Part shown: one piece after another, positions 21,952 to 30,775 of the stretch | Layout: each line of letters starts with the position of its first letter | How positions within the stretch are numbered: the first letter of the stretch is position 1 | DNA from: a virus | Strand: one strand, 5' to 3' | DNA: 64,000 nt | Virus record (IMG/VR): IMGVR_UViG_3300044712_001218 | Coordinates: 1 to 64,000 of that record | Translations under genes and position numbers: made by a program | The notes under the pieces: generated by a model | Database searches by the model: none | What the model was told of the DNA's origin: nothing | What the model saw: only the letters and a program-made list of their open reading frames with translations

Positions 21952-23000
21952 ATATTTATACCGCTGGGAATGTAGGAATAATTTCCCGTGAAAAAGCCTT
22001 AAGTAAGGTTATCCTTAGAAGACTATTATCCTTCTATGAAATACATGGGAAATTATTCGCTGCAGACCAATCATTTGAATTTATAACTAAAAAAATGGAA
22101 AGAAATAAAAAGGTAGAATTGTTTTTGGATTCAGGGGCTTTCTCTGCTTGGAGCCAAGGGGTTTCTATTGATATTAATGATTATATCCAATTTATCAAGG
22201 AAAATATGGCCGTAATAGGCATTTATGCCAATCTGGATGTCATTGGAGATGTCAGGGCAACTTGGAACAATCAAAAGATAATGGAGGCGGCAGGATTAAA
22301 GCCATTGCCCGTATTTCATTATGGGGAGGATGAAAAGTGGCTTGAGCGATTACTACGTCAGGGTTATGATTATATCAGTTTAGGAGGCATGGTTCCGATC
22401 AGTACAGATAATCTTATCCTTTGGTTGGATAGAATCTATTCCAAATATCTTACGGATTCAAAAGGAATGCCTTGTGTAAAAGTACATGGTTTTGGTCTTA
22501 CCAGTTTAAGACTAATGTTACGCTATCCTTGGTTCTCAGTTGATTCTACCAGTTGGGTAGTAACAGGGAGGATGGGAGGAATTTATATTCCACGTTTTCA
22601 TCATGGTCAATGGATGTATGATGAGAATTCATGGAAGGTGACTGTTTCAGGAAGAAGTCCTAACAAAATAAGTAAAGGAAAACATATATTGACTATGAAT
22701 ATTCTTGAGAAAAAAGTATTTATGGATTATATAGAAATGAAGGGATACGCTATCGGTAAGTCAGAATTTAAAAAAGTTGATCAATCACATAAATTAGAAA
22801 AGAATGAAAAGTGGATTGATAAAAAGCCATCCAATAAAACAGTTAAAAGAGAAATGGAAATTATACTGGAACCTGGTATTTCTAATACTTACCAGTTACG
22901 TGATGAAATGAATATAGTATTTTTTAATGATCTTGAAAAAAGTATGCAATCATGGCCATGGTCTTTTAAAACAAAAAGTCAGAATTCAATATTTAATTAA
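21948..23000 (+). CDS. dpdA: DpdA-like DNA 7-deazaguanine transglycosylase, 350 aa
   Basis: [55 protein letters not shown] and [26 protein letters not shown] follow the TGT-barrel order of tRNA-guanine transglycosylase relatives of the phage DpdA type. Such enzymes swap guanine in DNA for a 7-deazaguanine base. Coupling to folE (4 nt overlap) and presence of queD/E/C support DNA modification rather than tRNA salvage. A poorly conserved, Lys-rich C-terminus (about 265-350) may bind DNA. Confidence 0.82.
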   Translation: MNIYTAGNVGIISREKALSKVILRRLLSFYEIHGKLFAADQSFEFITKKMERNKKVELFLDSGAFSAWSQGVSIDINDYIQFIKENMAVIGIYANLDVIGDVRATWNNQKIMEAAGLKPLPVFHYGEDEKWLERLLRQGYDYISLGGMVPISTDNLILWLDRIYSKYLTDSKGMPCVKVHGFGLTSLRLMLRYPWFSVDSTSWVVTGRMGGIYIPRFHHGQWMYDENSWKVTVSGRSPNKISKGKHILTMNILEKKVFMDYIEMKGYAIGKSEFKKVDQSHKLEKNEKWIDKKPSNKTVKREMEIILEPGISNTYQLRDEMNIVFFNDLEKSMQSWPWSFKTKSQNSIFN

Positions 23001-23025
23001 TCATAAACCTTTAAACATTAATCAT

Positions 23026-23391
23026 ATGTCAATAAAAGGAGCTAATTTTAGGTTAACTCGGGATTTAACTATACAAAATCCTGATTGGTCTTTAAGAAAA
23101 GTACGTTCTGTGATGGAAAGTAGAGGAGAAATAATTGAAAATGAAGCTTATCATTTATCCAGAACTCTTAGAAAATTCTTTAAAAAGTCTTTAAAGACAA
23201 AAGGAATTGTAAATGCTATTAAAGGAAATTATATTCCCGGAATCTCTAAAAATGATCTTATAGAAAAATTAAAAGAACAACAATTTGATGTATTTAAGCT
23301 TAGTGATACTATAACAAAACAATTTAATAATCTCAGGAGATGTGAAGAAGGATTTATAAAGCATGGTTATTGTATAAAGGAGGATAAATAA
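23026..23391 (+). CDS. Hypothetical basic protein, 121 aa
   Basis: MSIKGANFRLTRDLTIQNPD WSLRKVRSVMESRGEIIENE...; basic and helical, possibly DNA-binding. The start at 23026 is chosen because the frame upstream overlaps dpdA out of phase. No family is recognised. Confidence 0.55.
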   Translation: MSIKGANFRLTRDLTIQNPDWSLRKVRSVMESRGEIIENEAYHLSRTLRKFFKKSLKTKGIVNAIKGNYIPGISKNDLIEKLKEQQFDVFKLSDTITKQFNNLRRCEEGFIKHGYCIKEDK

Positions 23392-23392
23392 A

Positions 23393-23875
23393 ATGACAAA
23401 GAGACAGGAAGATTGGGAAAAAGCACAGGAGAAGAGGGATGAGACTGCCAATGATCTTAACTTTTATCTACTCATCTCCGGACTATCATTCAAAAGAGTG
23501 GATGATACCATTCATTATCAGTTAAATTCAAAGAATGGAAAGAATATTCCTTTTATATTTATGTACAAAGATAGTGGTGGATTCTATCTCAAAGTACCTA
23601 AGGAATTTCTGGATAATCCGGTAACCTACTTAGATCATCTGATAAAAGAAAACTACTACTCTATCATAGTAGATGGGGAAAATAGGGAATATACGGTTCC
23701 TATTAGTTTTATGACCATCAAGAAATACTGGAAATGGAAAATGGAGACTTCGGAAGGAAATAAAAATAGAATGCAATTCCGTAGTTTAATAGGAAGAATG
23801 ACCTATCGTAGACCACTGGAAGGTTCTGCTTTTTCTCCATGCCTTGTTGATGAACTAAATAAACTCTTATCATGA
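23393..23875 (+). CDS. Hypothetical protein, 160 aa
   Basis: A charged N-terminal helix (QEDWEKAQEKRDETANDLN) is followed by an alpha/beta domain (FKRVDDTIHYQLNSKNGKNI; GGFYLKVPKEFLDNP; EYTVPISFMTIKKYWKWKM). No family is recognised. GGAGG occurs 12 nt before the ATG, one of few purine-rich boxes in the window, but it may reflect the coding sequence of the gene before. Coupled to the next gene by ATGA. Confidence 0.55.
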   Translation: MTKRQEDWEKAQEKRDETANDLNFYLLISGLSFKRVDDTIHYQLNSKNGKNIPFIFMYKDSGGFYLKVPKEFLDNPVTYLDHLIKENYYSIIVDGENREYTVPISFMTIKKYWKWKMETSEGNKNRMQFRSLIGRMTYRRPLEGSAFSPCLVDELNKLLS

Positions 23876-24048
23876 ACATCTATTTGAGTACATGGTTAAC
23901 AGATCGTTCCCTTGGAAACAGTATGACTAAGAAGAAAGCATCCAAACGATTGCTATCATATTTTTTCCTGAAGGAGCAGGATATTTCACAAGAACATTTT
24001 GATGAATACGTAGAGACTGGGAGATGTGATCCTAGGAAAAGAAAATGA
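23872..24048 (+). CDS. Mini-ORF 1, resembles the N-terminus of the DpdA-like protein, 58 aa
   Basis: MNIYLSTWLTDRSLGNSMTK KKASKRLLSYFFLKEQ shows the M-x-I-Y-L ... R-x-LLSY pattern also seen at the start of the transglycosylase gene (MNIYTAG ... [10 protein letters not shown]). The catalytic barrel is absent. It is the first of three consecutive, overlapping mini-ORFs of this kind, which may be truncated gene copies or a real small-protein family. Confidence 0.5.
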   Translation: MNIYLSTWLTDRSLGNSMTKKKASKRLLSYFFLKEQDISQEHFDEYVETGRCDPRKRK

Positions 24049-24227
24049 AAATCTATTTAGCCGGAGTACCAAAAGCCTATGGGAAATTACCCTATAAGGT
24101 ACTTTTTAGTTACTTTACTATTAAATATCCTGACCAGAAATGGGGAGCTAAATCTAATTTTAACTATTATACCAATGAAAATATACTTAGCAGCAGTTTG
24201 GCCTCCCAATCATCTGAAGATAACTAA
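24045..24227 (+). CDS. Mini-ORF 2, resembles the N-terminus of the DpdA-like protein, 60 aa
   Basis: MKIYLAGVPKAYGKLPYKVLFSYFTI (given as MKIYLAGVPK and KVLFSYFTI) repeats the pattern of mini-ORFs 1 and 3. The second half (NFNYYTNENILSSSL) overlaps mini-ORF 3 and may be meaningless readthrough. Coupled by 4 nt to mini-ORF 1. Confidence 0.45.
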   Translation: MKIYLAGVPKAYGKLPYKVLFSYFTIKYPDQKWGAKSNFNYYTNENILSSSLASQSSEDN

Positions 24228-24369
24228 ACGAGTTCTGCTTAGTTATTATGATTTAGATGTATCTACAATACCTTTTAGAAATGAAACCTTTAATACTATA
24301 ACCAATGCTAATAAACAAAAACGACCTCTTACACGCCTTAGAAGTAGTAAAACCGGGCTTAGCCAGTAA
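24175..24369 (+). CDS. Mini-ORF 3, resembles the N-terminus of the DpdA-like protein, 64 aa
   Basis: MKIYLAAVWPPNHLKITKRV LLSYYDLDVS, again with M-K-I-Y-L-A and R-V-LLSYY. Its C-terminus overlaps the start of the sliding-clamp gene by 65 nt in another frame, so the last ~20 residues may not be selected. No function is assigned. Confidence 0.45.
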   Translation: MKIYLAAVWPPNHLKITKRVLLSYYDLDVSTIPFRNETFNTITNANKQKRPLTRLRSSKTGLSQ

Positions 24370-25357
24370 AGAAATCATTGAACAGGCTACTTCCTTTGCC
24401 TTTATGGATAATCGGGTAGTAACCTATAATGATGAAATAAGTATTTCTCACCCAGTAAAAGACCTTGATGTTACTGGGGCAGTAAAAGCAGATAAGCTCT
24501 ACCAATTTTTAGGTAAGGTAAAGATTGATGAGATTGAGATTGTAGAAGAAGATAATGCCATTACTCTTACTACCGGTAAAGCTAAAGCTGGATTAGCAAT
24601 GCAGGCTGAAATTAAACTACCTCTTGATCAGGTAGGAGATATTGAAGACTGGGAAGATTTGCCGGAAAACTTTATAGAGGCCTTAAAGTTTGTCTATCCT
24701 TCCTGTGGACATGATATGAGCCGACCCCTGTTAACCTGCGTCCATGTCAACCATGATGGATTTATAGAGGGTAGTGATAGCAATTGTATCACCCGTTATA
24801 CTCTGGAAGAATTTTCCTTTGATACCTTTTTATTACCTTCGAGTTCAGCATCAACTGTAGTAAAGCTTAACCCTACTCAAATATCGCTCGGGAAATCATG
24901 GGTACATTTTAAAACAGAGGATGACAGTATTATATCCTGCCGTATCTTTAGCAATAAGGATAAGTTTGTAGATACTACTCCATTTCTTGATGTGGAAGGA
25001 ATTGAGGTGACTCTTCCGGAAGCTATCACAGAAATAATGGATAGGGCTATGGTTTTTGCCAAGCAGGATCACCAGCTGGATGAAACCATTAAGATCACTC
25101 TGAAAGAAAGTAGGATGATAATGGAATGTAAATCAGAATCTGATAATTCCTGGTTTAGGGAGGAAGCAAGAATGAGATATAAACAGGATCCATTAACTTT
25201 CTTTATCACTCCTTATTTGCTTAACTGGATTATATCAAAGACAAAGGATTGTACTATTGCTGAAGATCGTTTGTGTTTTAAGAGTCCAGCAAAGGAAGAA
25301 GGAGATACCTCTGGTGATTGGATTTATGTAACGGCTTTGAAAAATAAGATTGACTGA
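24305..25357 (+). CDS. DNA polymerase sliding clamp-like protein, 350 aa
   Basis: The protein begins MLINKNDLLHALEVVKPGLA and shows beta-clamp-like repeats: QATSFAFMDNRVVTYNDEIS, LDVTGAVKADKLYQFLGKVK, EDNAITLTTGKAKAGLAMQA, FVYPSCGHDMSRPLLTCVHV NHDGFIEGSD. The length fits a three-domain DnaN-type ring subunit. It lies upstream of exonuclease, polymerase and clamp-loader genes, forming a complete phage replisome set. The assignment rests on fold pattern rather than a short signature. Confidence 0.7.
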   Translation: MLINKNDLLHALEVVKPGLASKEIIEQATSFAFMDNRVVTYNDEISISHPVKDLDVTGAVKADKLYQFLGKVKIDEIEIVEEDNAITLTTGKAKAGLAMQAEIKLPLDQVGDIEDWEDLPENFIEALKFVYPSCGHDMSRPLLTCVHVNHDGFIEGSDSNCITRYTLEEFSFDTFLLPSSSASTVVKLNPTQISLGKSWVHFKTEDDSIISCRIFSNKDKFVDTTPFLDVEGIEVTLPEAITEIMDRAMVFAKQDHQLDETIKITLKESRMIMECKSESDNSWFREEARMRYKQDPLTFFITPYLLNWIISKTKDCTIAEDRLCFKSPAKEEGDTSGDWIYVTALKNKID

Positions 25358-26199
25358 TGATCAGGGGATACAGCTTAATAAGTCTCGGGGTAGGAGTTCA
25401 GAGTTCTGCTCTCTACTATATGAGTTCTATGGGAATTCTACCAAGAATAAATATGGCAATCTTTGCCGATACTGGTGGAGAGAAGTCTAAAACTCTGGAG
25501 TATTTACAATACCTGCAAAAGTGGAAGAAGGATAATAATGGAATACCAATTCATGTGGCAAATTTCATTAATCTGGAGAATGACTTATTAAGGGAGGATG
25601 AAGGCAGATTTTCTTCTATTCCGGCTTTTACTCTTAATGAAGATGGAGAGAAAGGAATGCTCAGACGTCAATGTACCGGAGAATATAAAATAGCCCAGAT
25701 TAACAAGAAGTATCGAGAGCTGATGAAACTGGGTAATAAGTATTTCCCTAAAACAGAAGTGTGGATAGGAATTACTCAGGAGGAGAAAGATAGAATGGCC
25801 ATCCCGCTGGAGCAGTGGAAAATAAATGTATATCCTTTCTGTGGATATAAGATTTATCACGATGGTCACTTTGAGCTATTTCCAGGTTTTGAATCAACCC
25901 GTACTTCTATTCTTTCGTGGTATAAGGAGAATAATCTTCCAATCCCTGAGAAGTCTTCCTGTAAATTTTGCCCATTTCATGGCTACAATAGCTGGAAGAG
26001 ACTTAAGGAGATAAGTCCTAGTGATTTTGAAGATGCCTGTAAAGTGGATGATAAGATAAGACATTCATCCATGAAAGGAGTTAAGAATCCTATCTATCTC
26101 CACGAGTCTTTAAAACCACTAAGAGAAGTAAAATTTAATACCCGTACCATTGGATTCTTTGATGATCACGGTAATTGTTCTGATAATTGTGGAATATGA
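25357..26199 (+). CDS. PAPS reductase / PP-loop family protein, 280 aa
   Basis: SLGVGVQSSALYYMSSMG is the PP-loop (S-x-G-x-QSS), followed by IFADTGGEKSKTLEYLQYL, the PAPS reductase-like adenine-nucleotide alpha-hydrolase strand. RRQCTGEYKI, WIGITQEEKDRM and CKFCPFHGYNSWKRLK add conserved Cys and the ligand region. Phages often carry this family in replication or modification regions; substrates are not established. Coupled on both sides by 1-4 nt overlaps. Confidence 0.7.
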   Translation: MIRGYSLISLGVGVQSSALYYMSSMGILPRINMAIFADTGGEKSKTLEYLQYLQKWKKDNNGIPIHVANFINLENDLLREDEGRFSSIPAFTLNEDGEKGMLRRQCTGEYKIAQINKKYRELMKLGNKYFPKTEVWIGITQEEKDRMAIPLEQWKINVYPFCGYKIYHDGHFELFPGFESTRTSILSWYKENNLPIPEKSSCKFCPFHGYNSWKRLKEISPSDFEDACKVDDKIRHSSMKGVKNPIYLHESLKPLREVKFNTRTIGFFDDHGNCSDNCGI

Positions 26200-28511
26200 G
26201 CGGATTTTTTACAAAAAAGGAAACTGAATCAAAGACTAGACCAGATGGTCGAAATCTTTCCTGTATTTCTTGTGGACTTTATAAGAATTGTAATTCCCCT
26301 AGAATGAATCCTTATGGTGAATTCAAAAAGGGAATTATGGTGGTTGGAGAAGCCCCGGGAGAAATAGAAGATAGCCGGGGTAAACCTTTTCAGGGAAAGA
26401 CTGGGAAGCTTCTTCAAAGAACTTTGGCAAAGTATGGAATAGATTTATTTGAAGATTGTGTTAGTTTAAACTCAGTTAATTGCCGGCCGGAGGATAATAG
26501 AACTCCTAGTACTTATGAAATGGATTGTTGTAGATCAGTCAAAGTAACCAAAGCTATTGAGCAATATAAACCAAAGATCATAATTGTACTTGGTGGAAGT
26601 GCCTTATATAGCATAATAGGAAATAGATGGAAAAAGGAATTGGGTGGAATAACGAAATGGAGAGGGTTTTGTATTCCGGATCAAGATTTGCATTCGTGGG
26701 TTTGTCCGGTATTCCACCCATCTTTTGTCGAACGTGATGATACCGGAGTAGCTCAGGTAGTATGGGAAAATGATCTGCAGGAAATATTTAAACTGATTGA
26801 GGATAAAGTTCCTTTCCCAATTTATAAGAAACCTAAAATTGAAATAATAGATGATCTGCAGATTCTTGATACTATCAAATCTACCAGAATCGCCTTTGAT
26901 TATGAGACTACCGGATTAAAACCTCATGGATTAGGACAGGAAATAGTATGTTGTTCAATAGCTCCTTCATCAAATATGGCCTACTCCTTTATGATGCCAT
27001 CTACAAGGATAGAGAGGATGCCATTCATTAGACTCTTACGGAATCCACTAATTGAGAAAATGGCACATAATTGTTTACATGCACGATCATTAGTATTAAT
27101 GGCAGATGGAAGTAAGAAATATATAAGTTATTTAGTCAATAATAAAATTAAAGACCCGGTATTGTGCTTTAATACAAAAACAAAGAAGATTGAAGAAAAA
27201 CCTATAATAAATTGGTATAAAGAAGAAGATTCTAAAGTGATTTGGAAAAAAGTAATTACAAAAAATAGTATTAATGGAAAACAATCACATTGCTTAACTA
27301 ATGACCATAAAGTATACACTATTGAAAGAGGAATGGTAAAAGTAGATGATTTAAAAATAGGAGAAAATCTTTTAATAAAAAAAGAAGGACTATCTGATAT
27401 TCAATTGCAATTAATATTAGGGAGTGGATTAGGTGATGGGAGTATAGTTTTAAATAAGAAAAATAATAAGGCAAAAAATGCATATTTTGTAGTTACACAT
27501 GGGGAAAAACAAGAACAATATATAAAATGGAAAAGAAAAATATTAAATAATATAAGTGATGATGTAAAGAAGAAAAATAATAATAAAGGATTTAGTAGAA
27601 AAGATGGAATATCTTACGCTTTTCATACTAAATCTCTACCAGAAATCACCCCATTAAGAAGACAACTATATAGTAGAAATGGAAAGAAAATAATAACAGA
27701 AACATATCTTAATAAATTAGAACCATTAGCATTAGCAGTGTGGTATATGGATGATGGTTCTGTTTATAAAACAAATATGAATTTACATATTGCCGGATAT
27801 TCAGAAACCTCTTGTGAAAAAATAATTGAATATTTTGCTAAAAAATATGAAATATATTTTAGATTAGAAAGAGATTCATTTAATAAACCAAGAACTTTAC
27901 ATTTGGGTAAAAAAGCAGGAGGTTATAAATTTTGTGAATTAATAGCGCCATATATTCATGATGATTTAAAATATAAAATTCCAAAATATTATAAAAAGGA
28001 GGTGGGAAAATTAGTAAATAAAGTAATTAATAGTCAAAAGAATTATACCCAATCAGAAATTACTGATATAATTGATTCTGTTCCAAGAATGTCTAAAAAG
28101 ATTAAATTTTGTATAGAGGTTCCTGATAACCATAATTTCTTTACAACTATGGGATTAGTGAGTAATTGCAAATATGAAGAAACATGGAGTGCTGTTAAAC
28201 TTAGACAACCGGTAAAGAATTGGATTTGGGATACTATGTTAGCAGCCCATATATTTGATAATCGACCGGGGATAACCAATCTGAAGATTCAAACTTATCT
28301 TATGTTTGGAATCATTGATTATGCCAGTGAAGTTTCTCCCTACTTAGAAGGAGTAGGAGAGGGAGGGAATTCGTTAAATAGAATAAAGGAGTTATTGAAA
28401 CTTCCCGGTGGAAAAGTTAAAGTATTAACTTATTGTGGATATGATTCAGTATATCAATATAGATTAGCAGAATTACAAATGTCAAAAACTAATTTTGACT
28501 TGCCCTTTTAG
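26196..28511 (+). CDS. Uracil-DNA glycosylase-3'-5' exonuclease fusion interrupted by an intein, 771 aa precursor
   Basis: Residues about 15-215 are a family 4/5-type uracil-DNA glycosylase: CISCGLYKNC Fe-S cysteines, VVGEAPGEIEDSRGKPFQG, SVNCRPEDNRTP, VLGGSAL, VFHPSF. From about 230 a DnaQ/PolA-like 3'-5' exonuclease follows: Exo I in FDYETTG (D235, E237), Exo II AHN|CKYEETW split by a 365 aa intein, Exo III TYCGYDSVYQYRL. After splicing, 406 residues remain. It supplies repair and proofreading to the exonuclease-less polymerase at 28932. The start at 26196 overlaps the previous stop. Confidence 0.85.
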   Translation: MSGFFTKKETESKTRPDGRNLSCISCGLYKNCNSPRMNPYGEFKKGIMVVGEAPGEIEDSRGKPFQGKTGKLLQRTLAKYGIDLFEDCVSLNSVNCRPEDNRTPSTYEMDCCRSVKVTKAIEQYKPKIIIVLGGSALYSIIGNRWKKELGGITKWRGFCIPDQDLHSWVCPVFHPSFVERDDTGVAQVVWENDLQEIFKLIEDKVPFPIYKKPKIEIIDDLQILDTIKSTRIAFDYETTGLKPHGLGQEIVCCSIAPSSNMAYSFMMPSTRIERMPFIRLLRNPLIEKMAHNCLHARSLVLMADGSKKYISYLVNNKIKDPVLCFNTKTKKIEEKPIINWYKEEDSKVIWKKVITKNSINGKQSHCLTNDHKVYTIERGMVKVDDLKIGENLLIKKEGLSDIQLQLILGSGLGDGSIVLNKKNNKAKNAYFVVTHGEKQEQYIKWKRKILNNISDDVKKKNNNKGFSRKDGISYAFHTKSLPEITPLRRQLYSRNGKKIITETYLNKLEPLALAVWYMDDGSVYKTNMNLHIAGYSETSCEKIIEYFAKKYEIYFRLERDSFNKPRTLHLGKKAGGYKFCELIAPYIHDDLKYKIPKYYKKEVGKLVNKVINSQKNYTQSEITDIIDSVPRMSKKIKFCIEVPDNHNFFTTMGLVSNCKYEETWSAVKLRQPVKNWIWDTMLAAHIFDNRPGITNLKIQTYLMFGIIDYASEVSPYLEGVGEGGNSLNRIKELLKLPGGKVKVLTYCGYDSVYQYRLAELQMSKTNFDLPF
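27072..28166 (+). mobile_element. Intein with LAGLIDADG endonuclease, 365 aa
   Basis: It begins at Cys (CLHARSLVLMADGSKKYI, block A). A block B-like SHCLTNDHKVYTI follows, with the G-Q-S-H-x-L-T x-D-H pattern. LAGLIDADG-type motifs are LGSGLGDGSI and LALAVWYMDDGSV. The end is FCIEVPDNHNFFTTMGLVSN, then Cys as +1 residue. The penultimate residue is Ser (V-S-N) instead of the common His, which is known in some active inteins. It sits exactly in the Exo II motif (AHN^C), a typical conserved-site location. AT content is higher than the exteins. Confidence 0.93.
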
Positions 28512-28528
28512 AATTAATTAGGAATATT

Positions 28529-28666
28529 ATGGAAACTAAGAAATGTTTTAAATGTTTAAAAGTTAAAAAGATATATAACTTTTACACCCATCCTAAAATG
28601 AAGGATGGTCATTTAAATAAGTGTATTAGGTGTTCTAAAAAAGATGTTAAAGAAAGATGGGAGTGA
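28529..28666 (+). CDS. Small zinc-finger protein, possible nuclease fragment, 45 aa
   Basis: CFKCLKVKKIYNFYTHPKMK then LNKCIRCSKKDVKERWE: two CxxC pairs in the spacing typical of the N-terminal zinc finger of phage HNH endonucleases, but with no HNH domain after it. It lies between the exonuclease and polymerase genes and may be what is left of a homing nuclease. Confidence 0.5.
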   Translation: METKKCFKCLKVKKIYNFYTHPKMKDGHLNKCIRCSKKDVKERWE

Positions 28667-28669
28667 CTT

Positions 28670-28720
28670 ATGTTGACTAAAGAGTTTGAAGACAAGGAAT
28701 TATTTGATCAAAAATCATGA
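28670..28720 (+). CDS. Tiny ORF, 16 aa, possible gene remnant
   Basis: MLTKEFEDKELFDQKS is flanked by ATGA-type overlaps and could be a real leader peptide or a fragment of a polymerase linker region interrupted by inserted ORFs. Too short to judge. Confidence 0.25.
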   Translation: MLTKEFEDKELFDQKS

Positions 28721-28935
28721 AAGAAGCTATAGCAGTACTAGAAAAAGAATTAAATGAACTCACTCATCACTTTACTAAAGTCAGTGAGGCCTTTATAGAA
28801 AAGAAACTTTCTGAAAAAGATTATATCAGAATAGTTACTCAAACAACCCGTAAAATTAGTGAATTAATCGGAGCTATTGAAATATTAGAAAGTATACCAG
28901 AAAAGACAAATATAAACAATAATTGTAGTTTATGA
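28717..28935 (+). CDS. Hypothetical coiled-coil protein, 72 aa
   Basis: MKEAIAVLEKELNELTHHFT...; a long amphipathic helix with a heptad-like pattern, probably coiled coil. ATGA overlap with the polymerase gene suggests coupling. No family is recognised. Confidence 0.5.
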   Translation: MKEAIAVLEKELNELTHHFTKVSEAFIEKKLSEKDYIRIVTQTTRKISELIGAIEILESIPEKTNINNNCSL

Positions 28936-30365
28936 TAATTAGTCCACATACTCACAAAGCGGTTAGACTTCTAATGGAAGGAACTCAATCTCTGGCAAGA
29001 GCAGAACAGGCCGGTATTCGGGTTGATATGGATTATATTCAAAAGAAGAAACGTCAACTGACCAATCGGATAGAGAGCATGGAGGAGGAATTTAGAGAAA
29101 CTAAATTTTATCGCCGGTGGGCTCATTCAGTAAAGGGTAATATCAATATCCATGCCAACCAACAGCTTAGTCATTATTTGTATGATATTCTAAAGCTTGA
29201 TCCGGCTAAGAGGACTAAAAAGTCTGATCAAGGTTCTACAGATGAGGAGGCTTTAAAACAATTACAAATACCAGAAGTAAATGCATTACTTGAAATTAGA
29301 AAACTTAAAAAGGTCAGGGATACATATCTTGAAGGTTTTGCTAGAGAGCAGGTAGATGGGTATATTCATCCATTCTTTAATTTACATCTAGTCCGTACTT
29401 TTCGTTCCAGTTCGGACCATCCCAACTTCCAGAATATTCCCAAGAGGGATGAAGAGGCAATGCAGATTTGTAGACAGGCTTTATTTGCTCGCCCGGGACA
29501 TCAGTTATTGGAAGTGGACTTTAGTGGATTAGAAGTAAGGATAGCAGCCGCTTATCATAAGGACCCTACCATGTTAGCTTATCTATGGGACCCAAGTAGT
29601 GATATGCATGGAGATATGGCAAAACAAATCTTTCTTATTGACAAGTATGATAAGACTATTCCAGCTCACTATACCATGCGTCAGGCAGCTAAGAACGGAT
29701 TTGTCTTTCCTCAGTTTTATGGTGATTATTTTAAGAATAATGCAGAGGGAATATGTGAGTGGATGAAGCTTCCTCAGACTAAATGGAAAGCTGGTCAGGG
29801 TATTCCTCTACTTGATGGTACGGTAAGTGATCATTTGATTGCAAAGGGAATTAAAGAGTTTGGTTCCATGAGAAGAGGAGAGCATGGAAAACCTATTGTA
29901 ACCGGATTCCTTAAGCATATCAAGAATATTGAAACAGACTTTTGGGAAAATAGGTTTCCGGTATATGCCAAGTGGAAAGAGCAATGGTGGAATCAATATC
30001 TCGCCAAGGGATATATCGACATGTATACCGGATTCCGTTGTAGTGGAATGATGGGAAAGAATGACTGCATTAATTACCCAGTACAAGGTGCTGCTTTCCA
30101 TTGTCTACTCTATCTACTTAACCGGTTGGATGGTATTATTATAGAGGAAGAACTGGATAGTAGAATTATTGGACAGATTCATGACTCTATTATCATTGAT
30201 ACTCATCCAGAAGAACTCAATTACATTGCTCACTTAGCTCATGAGATTGTGGTGGAAGAATTGCCAAAGGTATGGGACTGGATCAATGTGCCTCTTGATA
30301 TTGATGCAGAACTAGCTCCTATTGATCATCCGTGGAGTGAAAAGTGTAAGTACGTTTTAAATTAA
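28932..30365 (+). CDS. Family A DNA polymerase (polymerase domain only), 477 aa
   Basis: Family A motifs appear in order: FRSSSDHPNFQNIPKRD, motif A LLEVDFSGLEVRIAAAYHKD, motif B MRQAAKNGFVFPQFYGDY, motif C IGQIHDSIIID. The exonuclease domain is missing here and is found in the gene at 26196, so proofreading and synthesis are on separate polypeptides separated by small ORFs. It is the main phage replicase candidate together with clamp and clamp loader. Confidence 0.92.
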   Translation: MIISPHTHKAVRLLMEGTQSLARAEQAGIRVDMDYIQKKKRQLTNRIESMEEEFRETKFYRRWAHSVKGNINIHANQQLSHYLYDILKLDPAKRTKKSDQGSTDEEALKQLQIPEVNALLEIRKLKKVRDTYLEGFAREQVDGYIHPFFNLHLVRTFRSSSDHPNFQNIPKRDEEAMQICRQALFARPGHQLLEVDFSGLEVRIAAAYHKDPTMLAYLWDPSSDMHGDMAKQIFLIDKYDKTIPAHYTMRQAAKNGFVFPQFYGDYFKNNAEGICEWMKLPQTKWKAGQGIPLLDGTVSDHLIAKGIKEFGSMRRGEHGKPIVTGFLKHIKNIETDFWENRFPVYAKWKEQWWNQYLAKGYIDMYTGFRCSGMMGKNDCINYPVQGAAFHCLLYLLNRLDGIIIEEELDSRIIGQIHDSIIIDTHPEELNYIAHLAHEIVVEELPKVWDWINVPLDIDAELAPIDHPWSEKCKYVLN

Positions 30366-30376
30366 AAATGTAAAAT

Positions 30377-30517
30377 ATGCTAATCTGGAAAAGAGTAAAA
30401 CAGCTTTTTATCTATAAAGGTAAAACAATAGAGATTCTCATGGATCAAGTAGAACATATCAAAGTCGAATTAGACCCAAAAGAACTTAAATCAATTAAGA
30501 ATATTTGTAAAAATTAA
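30377..30517 (+). CDS. Hypothetical protein, 46 aa
   Basis: MLIWKRVKQLFIYKGKTIEI... ends IKNICKN; small basic alpha/beta protein, family unknown. Spacing (11 nt after the polymerase) and an A-rich leader support expression. Confidence 0.45.
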   Translation: MLIWKRVKQLFIYKGKTIEILMDQVEHIKVELDPKELKSIKNICKN

Positions 30518-30529
30518 AAAACTAACTTT

Positions 30530-30775
30530 ATGAAACTAATCATTTTAAAAAAGAGAGAAAAGATTCACGAATTCAGTGGTATTGATAATACCCCGGGAGG
30601 TATGTTATTACAATTGGAAAAAGCCCTTATCAAAAAAGAAACCTTGGCAGTGGAATCTACTCATCAGGGATTACATGTTTTCCCTTACAAAGTTTATAGT
30701 AAATATACTTTTATAATGAAGGAGGAAATAGAATATGAAACTTCCAATATGGATAAAGGTGAAAAATCTGCGTAA
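30530..30775 (+). CDS. Hypothetical protein, 81 aa
   Basis: MKLIILKKREKIHEFSGIDN ... TPGGMLLQLEKALIK; charged, alpha/beta, no family recognised. The leader AAAAAACTAACTTT resembles the recurrent leader loosely. It overlaps the following ORF by 41 nt. Confidence 0.5.
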   Translation: MKLIILKKREKIHEFSGIDNTPGGMLLQLEKALIKKETLAVESTHQGLHVFPYKVYSKYTFIMKEEIEYETSNMDKGEKSA

